A stretch of 44,615 nucleotides of DNA from Amulumruptor sp947039275 (GTDB lineage: Bacteria; Bacteroidota; Bacteroidia; Bacteroidales; Muribaculaceae), in contig CAMQYL010000024.1 of the NCBI GenBank assembly GCA_947039275.1, forward strand, positions 1 to 44,615, written 5' to 3'. The notes under the pieces are model-generated. The model worked only from the letters and a program-made list of their open reading frames with translations. It made no database searches and was not told the DNA's origin. The position numbers and the translations under genes were made by a program. Shown one piece after another: positions 8,941 to 15,599 of this stretch (the stretch's first letter is position 1; every line of letters starts with the position of its first letter).

Positions 8941-9150
8941 GCATAGAAGTATGCGCGGACATACTTGTAATTATTTAAGAGGCGTTTTGCTTTCTTGCGA
9001 ATGAAAACCTGAGAAATTTTCACAAAGTGCAAGAGATAACAAGACGGTTCTCACGCGTATAGCGTGGGCTGCTGTTCCATATCTTGCACTTAAGGTTTTC
9101 TCAGGACCATCATTCGCGATATGGTAATCCAGTCCACGTTTCTTTTTCAT
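8941..9150 (+). ncRNA. Candidate structured non-coding RNA (unclassified)
   Basis: This intergenic stretch folds into a long, interrupted rod. Paired arms are 8995-9004 with 9110-9119 (one G-U pair), 9008-9016 with 9097-9105 (9 of 9), 9026-9034 with 9082-9090 (9 of 9), and an apical stem 9050-9056 with 9062-9068 (one G-U pair). The helices are separated by internal loops. A separate 7-bp hairpin (GCGCATA, loop GAAG) occupies about 8939-8956 at the predicted 5' end. A promoter lies just upstream and a T-rich run ends near 9149. The layout recalls 6S-type rods (the Bacteroidales-1 class has been proposed as 6S RNA), but I could not match conserved sequence. It could instead be a long leader of the lipoprotein gene at 9207. 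Confidence 0.5.
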
Positions 9151-9206
9151 CAATCATCTGGTCGACAGGGCTGTAAGACCAACAAAAAAACCAATCATCA
9201 CAAGTC

Positions 9207-9572
9207 ATGAAAAAGTTTTTTAAGTTCTTCATGTACCTCTTCATGGTCACAGCCTTAGCTTCATGCGGCGACGACGACAAAGATGAGCCAGGAGTTCCCG
9301 AACAAGCCCAGCTCCTTATCGGCGAATGGGCAGAATCTGACGAGCCCACCTACAGCATCGTATTTCTTGAAAACGGTACGGGGTACGACAAGGAGACTCG
9401 TAATGGCAGTTCAAGCATTGACGAAACCCTGACCTGGTCTCTTGACGGCAGTAATCTTACCATCGACTGGGAGTCTTCTGGTAGAGATGTATTTAAAATC
9501 ATCAATCTCACCGAGACAGAATTGATCTTACAGGAAGCCAACCATTCTCCCAGATCATTCTATAAAAAATAA
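9207..9572 (+). CDS. Small lipoprotein, lipocalin-like
   Basis: This is a 121-residue predicted lipoprotein of unknown function. Its N-terminus is a signal peptide with lipobox ALASC (Cys20) followed by an acidic GDDDKDEP stretch, which in Bacteroidetes often acts as a surface-export signal. The remainder (LLIGEWAESDE, then SIVFLENGTGYD, TLTWSLDGSNLTIDW, IINLTETELILQ) has the alternating-strand pattern of small lipocalin-like domains common in Bacteroidales lipoproteins. It is followed after 26 bases by a second lipoprotein gene, so the two may be co-transcribed. Base composition is lower in GC than the secretion operon. The lipocalin assignment rests on pattern recognition only. Confidence 0.75.
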   Translation: MKKFFKFFMYLFMVTALASCGDDDKDEPGVPEQAQLLIGEWAESDEPTYSIVFLENGTGYDKETRNGSSSIDETLTWSLDGSNLTIDWESSGRDVFKIINLTETELILQEANHSPRSFYKK

Positions 9573-9598
9573 GCACTACAAAAAACTATACTATGCCA

Positions 9599-10219
9599 AT
9601 GAAAAAGTTTTTTGCGGCTGTGCTGATAGCTTTTTCGCCGATTTTGCTGACATCATGCGGCGATGACGAGCCGGAATATGTAGCACCTGCCGTGCCTGAG
9701 GCTGGCAGCAATACACCCGGCAATGATGATCCTGCATCCTCTGATACTCAGATCAAGGCATTAATCCGTAAACATGTCACAGTAAGAGCCGCCTATAGTG
9801 ACTATATGTGGAATTTCACAATTACATCCACCCTCCACAACGCCTTGCCCGATGCCACTATCAAGTTCGGCATCAGACACGGAGACATAGACGGAGAAAC
9901 ACAGATTTCGGTTGGGAGTCAGGCTTATGGTTATACTTCACGATATAATGGTGATGATTTCGAAGCAAAATTCGTCAATCCATTCTGGTTCTATTATATT
10001 TTCGGAGTTGACCCTTCCGATGGAGAATCGGCAACGCTATGCAGTATGTACTATAACTCATACATTGCGTTGAAAAGCCAAGGTTATGGCAATCTCTCTC
10101 CCGAAGAGAAAAGTTTGTATAACGATCTGGTGAGATATCTTGATGAATATGAGCGAACTGCCGACATGTATTATAGCCCATCTGTATATGTACAGGTGAA
10201 CAACAAAGTCTACATGTAA
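9599..10219 (+). CDS. Hypothetical lipoprotein
   Basis: I do not recognise this family. The frame opens at ATG 9593 (Met-Pro-Met-Lys-Lys), but the second ATG at 9599 gives a standard lipoprotein signal peptide with lipobox LLTSC and is preferred (206 residues). The cysteine is followed by GDDEPEY and a Pro/Gly/Asp-rich linker of about 35 residues. The rest is aromatic-rich and predicted largely extracytoplasmic, with repeated Tyr pairs (YYIFG, CSMYYNSY) and a Tyr-rich C-terminus. The SCGDD start resembles that of the preceding lipoprotein, suggesting a shared export route. A repeat-rich region follows directly. Composition is AT-richer than the neighbouring conserved genes. Confidence 0.72.
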   Translation: MKKFFAAVLIAFSPILLTSCGDDEPEYVAPAVPEAGSNTPGNDDPASSDTQIKALIRKHVTVRAAYSDYMWNFTITSTLHNALPDATIKFGIRHGDIDGETQISVGSQAYGYTSRYNGDDFEAKFVNPFWFYYIFGVDPSDGESATLCSMYYNSYIALKSQGYGNLSPEEKSLYNDLVRYLDEYERTADMYYSPSVYVQVNNKVYM

Positions 10220-10235
10220 CATTTCTAACCCAAGT

Positions 10236-10487
10236 CTGGAGGGTGTTGCAGAACTCAGGAATTATGCGACAAACACCGTAAAAATTTGTAGGGAGGGTGT
10301 TGCAAAACCTGTCAATTGTGGTGATCCTACCTGTATGATGTAGGGACATGCCATGGCATGTCTGCTGATGCTCAAGTACTTGCAGATTAGACATGCCATG
10401 GCATGTCCCTACAATATTGTACGATTCAGAGTTTTGCAACACCTTCCGCACAAACATGTTTAAATGCGGTTCTGCAACACCCTCCAG
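10236..10487. repeat. Nested inverted repeats enclosing a REPIN-like pair
   Basis: CTGGAGGGTGTTGCAGAAC at 10236-10254 is exactly complementary to 10469-10487 (19 of 19). Inside it, a second copy of the same motif at 10292-10308 pairs with 10431-10447 (16 of 17). Inside that lies a palindrome pair of the dispersed family (10340-10412). The result is three concentric inverted repeats over 252 bases. It may reflect one short element inserted into another, or a composite miniature element. No protein-coding gene is credible here. Confidence 0.85.
10340..10412. repeat. REPIN-like inverted palindrome pair, copy 1
   Basis: Two copies of the 18-base palindrome GACATGCC[A/G]TGGCATGTC face each other. 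The left copy is preceded by GTAGG and the right copy is followed by CCTAC, so the outer ends are mirror images. This copy lies inside the nested repeat at 10236-10487, and its spacer is unlike that of the other copies. Confidence 0.9.
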
Positions 10488-10532
10488 CTGTTTAATTTAG
10501 AACCTATCAATCCAATACCTCGCGTGAATTTT

Positions 10533-10618
10533 GTAGGGACATGCCGTGGCATGTCCGCCCATCAGGCGTTGCAATCGTGAACACTGTGGAAAGCGGACAT
10601 GCCACGGCATGTCCCTAC
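10533..10618. repeat. REPIN-like inverted palindrome pair, copy 2
   Basis: The left half at 10533-10559 has centre CCGTGG and the right half at 10593-10618 has centre CCACGG, so the two are reverse complements. The inner edges carry GTCCGCC and its complement GCGGAC. The spacer begins CCATCAGGCGTTGCA, which reappears inverted in copy 3. It lies between the lipoprotein genes and the FKBP promoter. Confidence 0.92.
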
Positions 10619-10688
10619 ACAGAGGGGGTGCGAACTATTATTAAGCATTTTTTGTTTAATAATGTGGCGTTATCATCAAATAAAGTAT

Positions 10689-10696
10689 TACCTTTG
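10689..10696 (+). promoter_or_regulatory. -7 element for the FKBP gene pair
   Basis: TACCTTTG fits TAnnTTTG exactly and lies 75 bases before the FKBP start. Only a poor -33 match (TGTGG near 10663) is present at the expected distance. The stretch 10220-10771 otherwise holds only repeats and no gene. Confidence 0.5.
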
Positions 10697-10771
10697 CCTC
10701 GGCTAATTCGCAGCCTCGCTGCTGCGTATGCCCCGACAGTTTAAGTATATAATTTTCAACACTATAGATTT

Positions 10772-11398
10772 ATGGAAACAACCGGTCTTGACCGCATCAG
10801 CTATGCTCTCGGTCTGAGCATGGGCAACAATTTCAAGGCATCCGGCATTCAGGAACTCGACTTCGCAGAATTTGCAGCGGGAGTCGAAGCTGTATTTGCC
10901 GGCACCAAACCCAAAATGACCTATGACGAGGCAAAGGAGGAAATCCGCAAGTTCTTCACCGCCATGGAGGAGCGCAACCAGGCTGAAGCCCGCAAGATGG
11001 CGGATGTCAACGAGAAAGCCGGCAAAGATTTCCTCGACCAGAACGGCAAACGCCCCGAGGTGAAGACCACACCCTCAGGTCTCCAGTATGAAGTGCTGAC
11101 CGAAGGCACAGGCGTGATGCCCTCAGCTGCCGACCAGGTGAAGGTGCACTACACCGGCAAACTGATCGACGGCACAGTATTTGACAGCTCCGTGGAGCGC
11201 GGCGAGCCCGCCACATTCGGCGTGACACAGGTAATCCCCGGATGGGTGGAAGCCCTCCAGATGATGAAAGCCGGCTCAAAGTGGCGACTCTACATCCCCT
11301 CCGCCCTCGCTTACGGTCCCAACGGTGCCGGCGGCGTGATAGGACCCAACGCCACACTCATCTTTGACGTGGAACTGCTCGAGGTCATCGGCAAATAA
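10772..11398 (+). CDS. FKBP-type peptidyl-prolyl isomerase (cytoplasmic)
   Basis: This is a proline cis-trans isomerase of the Mip/FklB type, which speeds folding of proline-containing proteins. The 208-residue product has no signal peptide and begins METTGLDRISYALGLSMG. That opening is typical of the helical FKBP_N dimerisation domain (about residues 5-95), and the catalytic FKBP_C domain follows (about 100-206). Active-site-type residues are visible in VKVHYTGKLIDGTVFDSS, VIPGWVEALQMM and the final TLIFDVELLEV. A second FKBP gene, with a lipoprotein signal, starts 58 bases downstream, giving a cytoplasmic/envelope pair. Its own promoter element lies at 10689. Confidence 0.93.
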   Translation: METTGLDRISYALGLSMGNNFKASGIQELDFAEFAAGVEAVFAGTKPKMTYDEAKEEIRKFFTAMEERNQAEARKMADVNEKAGKDFLDQNGKRPEVKTTPSGLQYEVLTEGTGVMPSAADQVKVHYTGKLIDGTVFDSSVERGEPATFGVTQVIPGWVEALQMMKAGSKWRLYIPSALAYGPNGAGGVIGPNATLIFDVELLEVIGK

Positions 11399-11456
11399 AG
11401 AAACAAAACTCAATCATTATAATTACAACTTCTATCATTCACTAACAGTATCCGTT

Positions 11457-12359
11457 ATGAAGAAACTCGTCATGGCTTGCGGTATCGCCGCTATCGCCAT
11501 CGCTACAGTAAGCTGCTCAAAGTCAAGCAGCACGGGCAACGACTCATTCGCTGACTCAATCGCTGAATATATGGGCACCGTGCAGGGTGCAGACATCGCT
11601 AACAGCTATGCACAGCTCGACTCTGCCCAGCGCGCATCCATGTCAAAGGATGCCATCCTCGCCGGTATCAAGACTGTCCTCATGGCTGACACAGCCGACA
11701 AGGGCTATATGGCAGGTCTCAACATAGGTCTCGGACTGATGCAGCAGGCAAGTTTCCCAGAGCAGGCAGGCATCAAGGTTGACCGCCAGCTCCTCTTTGA
11801 GAAATTCGCTGAGGCATTCAAGGCTGACAGCGTAGCCGACATGGCTAAGAACCGCGAAGCCCTCCAGGGTCTGATGATGCAGGTACAGCGCAAGGCCATG
11901 GAAGCTCAGCAGGCTGCCGAGAAAGCCCGTCGCGAAGAAGCTGCCAACTCACCCGAAGCCAAAGCCAACGAGAAGGCTGGTGCTGAGTACGCAGCAAAGA
12001 TGAAGGCAGAGGACAAGGCTTATCAGACCACAGCATCAGGTCTCGTCTACAAGGTTGACAACGCCGGTGCAGGCGAGTCACCCAAAGACACCGATGTCGT
12101 AAAGGTCAAATATACTGGACGCCATATCGACGGCACCACATTTGACACAAGCGGCGACCGTGCAGTAGACTTCCCCGTCAACGGTGTAGTACCCGGATTC
12201 TCCGAAGCCCTCAAGATGATGAAGAAAGGTGCCAAGTACACCGTAATCATCCCCGGCAACCTCGCTTACGGTGCTGACGGCACCCCCGACGGCAGCATCA
12301 AGCCCAACGAGACCCTCGTGTTTGACATCGAGCTCGTTGACGTTAATGCACAGAAATAA
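11457..12359 (+). CDS. FKBP-type peptidyl-prolyl isomerase, lipoprotein
   Basis: This is an envelope-anchored proline isomerase of the FkpA/Mip class. The frame is open from an ATG at 11364 inside the previous gene, but ATG 11457 is chosen because it starts a clear lipoprotein signal (MKKLVMACGIAAIAIATVSC, Cys20). The 300-residue protein then has a helical dimerisation region (about 30-190), including an Ala/Glu/Lys-rich stalk near 150-185, and a C-terminal FKBP domain (about 195-297) with VKVKYTGRHIDGTTFDTSG, VVPGFSEALKMM and TLVFDIELVDV. It follows the cytoplasmic FKBP by 58 bases and is followed by a strong terminator. It probably assists folding of exported proteins in the periplasm. Confidence 0.93.
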   Translation: MKKLVMACGIAAIAIATVSCSKSSSTGNDSFADSIAEYMGTVQGADIANSYAQLDSAQRASMSKDAILAGIKTVLMADTADKGYMAGLNIGLGLMQQASFPEQAGIKVDRQLLFEKFAEAFKADSVADMAKNREALQGLMMQVQRKAMEAQQAAEKARREEAANSPEAKANEKAGAEYAAKMKAEDKAYQTTASGLVYKVDNAGAGESPKDTDVVKVKYTGRHIDGTTFDTSGDRAVDFPVNGVVPGFSEALKMMKKGAKYTVIIPGNLAYGADGTPDGSIKPNETLVFDIELVDVNAQK

Positions 12360-12394
12360 TCCCAACAGGCAGCCAATCGGCGTCTGATCAATAT

Positions 12395-12446
12395 AAATGT
12401 CACGTCCTGACACCACTATCAATGGCTTTGGGACGTGTCATTTTTC
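12395..12446 (+). terminator. Intrinsic terminator after the FKBP pair
   Basis: AATGTCACGTCC pairs with GGACGTGTCATT, with one mismatch, across a loop of about 20 bases. It is followed immediately by a run of five T (to 12446). It lies about 40 bases after the stop codon and before the start of the next lipoprotein gene. Confidence 0.8.
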
Positions 12447-12502
12447 TCTCAACATCACCAAAATCCATTCTACAACCTTATCAACCAATCTCCTAACTTA
12501 AG

Positions 12503-13315
12503 ATGAAAAAATACCTTTCGTCACTTCTGGCTATCTCCGCCATCGCACTGTCACTCACATCATGTTCCAACGATGACGACGCACCCGTAGTAGTGCCCGG
12601 TCTGGCAAGCGTGACATTCAACACCAACTCAGCCATACAATACAGCTCTGCCAACGGAGCATGGATCGACTGCTACAATCCCACCACCACAAACGCACTG
12701 ACATACACAGGCCTCAACTTCTCCCATCAAGTGACCACATGGGACGGTGGAGCTACATACTACTGGTCAGGCTTCTGCCCCTCCAACAGCAAAGAGAATG
12801 CCGCCCACGAGACCGACTACCTCGATTACCAGTGGAGCTCAATCACCGCCGGTGGTCTTAACTATGCCGGTGGCAAACTCCCCTTCATGGTGGCAAACTG
12901 GAACACATCCGAGTCTCTTGATGCCATCCCCGCCAATCCGTCTCTTAAGATGACACCCAAGACTGTATCCACTTTCCGCCCCTATCGCGTGTCGGTGACC
13001 AACTCGTCATACACCTACTATGCCATCACAAGGGGATATGGATACGGTGGCGCAGAGGTCAACCAGTTCACCTCTACCGAAGACTTCCTCAAAGTATATT
13101 TCATTGGTGTGCGTAACGGCTACAAGACCGGTACAGTCACAGCACACCTCGCCAACGGCTCACAAGCCATTACGGAATGGCTGAGCATCAACCTCCAGCC
13201 CCTCGGCGAAGTAGACTACATCTACTGCCAGATGGAATCATCCAAGAAAAACGAGTATGGCATGCTGACCCCTGCCTACTTCTGTATCGGTGATGTCATC
13301 GTATTCGAACAGTGA
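12503..13315 (+). CDS. DUF4465-like surface lipoprotein
   Basis: This is a predicted lipoprotein of 270 residues with signal peptide and lipobox SLTSC (Cys21), followed by SNDDDAP, a likely surface-export sequence. The body matches the pattern I associate with DUF4465: a WSGF block, an aromatic Tyr-rich middle (RVSVTNSSYTYYAI), FLKVYFIGVRNG, then WLSINLQPLGEVDYIYCQMESS and YGMLTPAYFCIGDV at the end. DUF4465 proteins are Bacteroidetes exported proteins, and some have been linked to cobalamin binding; nothing here shows that role. No cobalamin riboswitch or TonB receptor lies next to it. fmt begins 18 bases downstream. Confidence 0.7.
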   Translation: MKKYLSSLLAISAIALSLTSCSNDDDAPVVVPGLASVTFNTNSAIQYSSANGAWIDCYNPTTTNALTYTGLNFSHQVTTWDGGATYYWSGFCPSNSKENAAHETDYLDYQWSSITAGGLNYAGGKLPFMVANWNTSESLDAIPANPSLKMTPKTVSTFRPYRVSVTNSSYTYYAITRGYGYGGAEVNQFTSTEDFLKVYFIGVRNGYKTGTVTAHLANGSQAITEWLSINLQPLGEVDYIYCQMESSKKNEYGMLTPAYFCIGDVIVFEQ

Positions 13316-13333
13316 TCACCCCTCTGCTGACAC

Positions 13334-14266
13334 ATGTCTAAGAAAATAGTATTTTTCGGGACTCCCGAATTTGCCGTGCCCTCGCTTGACGCTCTCGTCA
13401 GCGAGGGTTTCGACATTGCTGCGGTGGTCACAGCCACCGACAAGCCTGCCGGACGCGGCCATGCCATGACCCCGTCGGCTGTCAAGAAATACGCTCTTGA
13501 CCACAACATCCCGGTCCTGCAGCCCGATAAACTCCGCGACCCTGAGTTTGTCGACACCCTACGTCAGATCGGTGCCGATCTCTTCGTGGTCATAGCGTTC
13601 CGTATGATGCCAGAGGTGGTGTGGGCTATGCCCCCGTTAGGCACTTTCAACCTCCACGCGTCCCTGCTGCCCAAGTACCGTGGAGCTGCCCCCATCAACT
13701 GGGCAGTCATCAACGGTGACACCGAGACCGGCGTGACGACATTTTTCCTCAGCCACGACATCGACACCGGCGACATCATAGATCGTGTATCGACACCTAT
13801 CCATCCCACCGATTGCGTGGGCGATGTGCATGACCGCCTGATGGAACTCGGCGCACATCTGACAGTGGACACTGTACGCAAGATATTTGATGGCACTGTG
13901 GTGCGCCAGCCCCAGAGCGAACTGCTCGCCGGCTTGGAGCCCACCCCTGCCCCCAAGATATTCCGTGAAACGTGCCAAATCGACTGGAACCGTCCAGCCG
14001 ACGCCATCCACAACCTCATCCGCGGTCTCTCCCCCTACCCCGCGGCTTGGTCACCGCTGTCATTAGACGGCGAAGCTCCCAGAGACTTCAAGATTTTCAG
14101 CTCCGAGGTGACAGCCGAGCCATCCACCAACTGTCCCGGCACAGCCTCCATCGATGGTGACCGTCTCCTCATCGACACCGCGACAACACGCCTGTCAGTG
14201 CTTTCGCTCCAAGCCCCCGGCAAGCGCCGCATGTCCACCCCCGACTTCCTCCACGGTCTGCGATAA
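13334..14266 (+). CDS. fmt: Methionyl-tRNA formyltransferase
   Basis: Fmt transfers a formyl group from 10-formyl-tetrahydrofolate to initiator methionyl-tRNA in the cytoplasm. The 310-residue protein has the family opening KIVFFGTPEFAVPSLDAL, the catalytic FNLHASLLPKYRGAAPINWA block containing the Asn and His residues, and the downstream TGVTTFFLSHDIDTGDI motif with its aspartate. The C-terminal tRNA-binding domain follows from about residue 205. Its length is normal. It lies 18 bases after the DUF4465-like gene and may be co-transcribed with it. def is not adjacent, unlike in many bacteria. Confidence 0.97.
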   Translation: MSKKIVFFGTPEFAVPSLDALVSEGFDIAAVVTATDKPAGRGHAMTPSAVKKYALDHNIPVLQPDKLRDPEFVDTLRQIGADLFVVIAFRMMPEVVWAMPPLGTFNLHASLLPKYRGAAPINWAVINGDTETGVTTFFLSHDIDTGDIIDRVSTPIHPTDCVGDVHDRLMELGAHLTVDTVRKIFDGTVVRQPQSELLAGLEPTPAPKIFRETCQIDWNRPADAIHNLIRGLSPYPAAWSPLSLDGEAPRDFKIFSSEVTAEPSTNCPGTASIDGDRLLIDTATTRLSVLSLQAPGKRRMSTPDFLHGLR

Positions 14267-14361
14267 TCCGCGCAAGGGTATCACAGCTCCCACACAAAAC
14301 ATGCTGAAATGCGTAGGCTTGCACCTTCTACTGGTTAATCTGAACTGGGTCATATAAGAGT

Positions 14362-14448
14362 GTAGGGACATGCCATGGCATGTCAGCGTTCCGCAGCACT
14401 CGCAAATGCAACGCCTGATGGGCGGACATACCATGGTATGTCCCTACA
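14362..14448. repeat. REPIN-like inverted palindrome pair, copy 3
   Basis: The left half (14362-14384) is GTAGG plus GACATGCCATGGCATGTC. The right half (14422-14448) has GACATACCATGGTATGTC, in which both arms changed together so that the palindrome is kept. The spacer contains AGCGTTCCG (shared with copy 7) and TGCAACGCCTGATGGGC (inverse of copy 2). It lies between fmt and the sigma factor gene. Confidence 0.92.
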
Positions 14449-14480
14449 CTTTTACGTGTCATCCTTACACAAACAAGCAC

Positions 14481-14540
14481 GTGCCGCGTCATCAAAGGGC
14501 ATCCCGCCTGATACGATGACGCGGCACGCCGCGTCCCTAC
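14481..14540. repeat. Variant palindromic repeat with the same outer end
   Basis: GTGCCGCGTCATC at 14481-14493 is exactly complementary to 14515-14527. The right side reads GACGCGGCACGCCGCGTC followed by CCTAC, so it keeps the GTCCCTAC outer end of the main family but has a different palindrome core. The rest of 14541-14692 is AT-rich with T tracts and shows no gene. Confidence 0.75.
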
Positions 14541-14692
14541 ATTTTATGTGTGTAACAGTCACAAAATGTAACAAACGATGATTTTGTTACATCTTTGTTA
14601 CCTTGCTTTCGTCTGCAATTTATTGATTTTCAGGTGGTTGTAAATTTTGTTCATTTTTTTGACTTTTTTCTTGATTTTTTTGGCTAAAAAAC

Positions 14693-14723
14693 TTGACAAG
14701 CGGATGACACTTTCATACTTTTG
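14693..14723 (+). promoter_or_regulatory. Promoter of the sigma factor gene
   Basis: TTG at 14693-14695 and TACTTTTG at 14716-14723 are separated by 20 bases, a full match to the Bacteroidetes housekeeping promoter. The start site should be near 14727, giving a leader of about 145 bases before the sigma gene. The factor is thus probably transcribed by the housekeeping sigma. Confidence 0.75.
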
Positions 14724-14870
14724 TATCAGAACACTAAACCAAACAAACTTCAACAACTTCGTTACTCCATTTTTCACCAGTCCCTCTCTCCTCCGGATGC
14801 CTACTGAGGGGACAAGAAATAAAGGCATCACTCATAACCAAATTCCATCAACATTAAATCTATCCGCATT

Positions 14871-15371
14871 ATGAAACCCGCTATCGAACTCGAACTTACC
14901 AAGATGCAGGACAACCTGTTCAACTTCGCTATGATGCTCACTTCCAACCGTGATGACGCATACGACCTCCTTCAGGACACATCTCTAAAGGTGCTTGCCA
15001 ACGAAGACAAATTTGCCGAGAACACCAACTTCAAAGGCTGGGTCTTCACTATCATGCGCAACATCTTCATCAACAACTACCGCCGCGTGGTTCGTTCGGC
15101 TACGGTCATCGACACCACCGAAGACCTCTTCCACCTCAACCTCTCACAGGACTCAGGCATCACAAGCCCCGAAGGTACTTACTGCGCAGGTGAGATCACA
15201 CAAGCCATCAAGGAACTTCCCGCCGAATACCGCATCCCCTTCTCGATGCACGTTGCCGGCTACAAATACAACGAGATTGCCGAAAAGATCAATGTACCCC
15301 TCGGTACCGTCAAGTCACGCATCTTCTTCGCGCGCCGTAAACTCCAGACCCGTTTTGCCGACTATCAGTAA
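14871..15371 (+). CDS. ECF-type sigma-70 family RNA polymerase sigma factor
   Basis: This is an extracytoplasmic-function sigma factor of 166 residues. The region-2 domain (about residues 14-78) includes the core-binding and -10 recognition segment DAYDLLQDTSLKVL and NFKGWVFTIMRNIFINNYRR. The region-4 helix-turn-helix (about 108-160) includes ELPAEYRIPFSMHVAGYKYNEIAEKINVPLGTVKSRIFFARRKL (shown here only as landmarks: YNEIAEK and GTVKSRI). No anti-sigma or FecR gene follows, which is unusual for Bacteroidetes ECF factors and leaves its control unclear. It has its own promoter and a strong terminator, so it is monocistronic. In P. gingivalis the ECF factor SigP works with PorX; this gene could be its equivalent, but that is inference. 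Confidence 0.93.
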   Translation: MKPAIELELTKMQDNLFNFAMMLTSNRDDAYDLLQDTSLKVLANEDKFAENTNFKGWVFTIMRNIFINNYRRVVRSATVIDTTEDLFHLNLSQDSGITSPEGTYCAGEITQAIKELPAEYRIPFSMHVAGYKYNEIAEKINVPLGTVKSRIFFARRKLQTRFADYQ

Positions 15372-15534
15372 TCAGGCACTCATGTCTGCAACGACATAAC
15401 GCAGGGACGCAACTCCCTCGTATTTACCTGGTCCGGGCATCACATTACAGAATTCATGCAACTACAACTCCACTTTCAAGTATACACCCTCCGGACCGGG
15501 AGCGGTTTCTAACTCAAAACAATAATATGCGGCA

Positions 15535-15575
15535 AGAGCCGTGCCCCCCATCAGGAGGCACGGCTCTCGTTTTTC
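15535..15575 (+). terminator. Intrinsic terminator after the sigma factor gene
   Basis: AGAGCCGTGCC at 15535-15545 pairs perfectly with 15557-15567 across an 11-base loop, followed by CG and five T. It lies between the converging sigma factor and phosphate permease genes. The preceding 15372-15534 shows nothing else convincing. Confidence 0.85.
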
Positions 15576-15599
15576 TCATGCCACCGTCAGGCAACGATA

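Noticed and set aside
8941..9150. SRP (4.5S) RNA or tmRNA as identity of the structured region
   Set aside because: The conserved SRP apical loop sequence (GGAAG/AGCAGCC) and tmRNA tRNA-like ends are absent.
9975..10457. 160-residue minus-strand frame across the lipoprotein end and nested repeats
   Set aside because: Much of it is translated palindromic repeat; no domain and no start signal support it.
12447..12502. Cobalamin riboswitch before the DUF4465-like gene
   Set aside because: The 56-base leader is too short and lacks the B12-box sequence.
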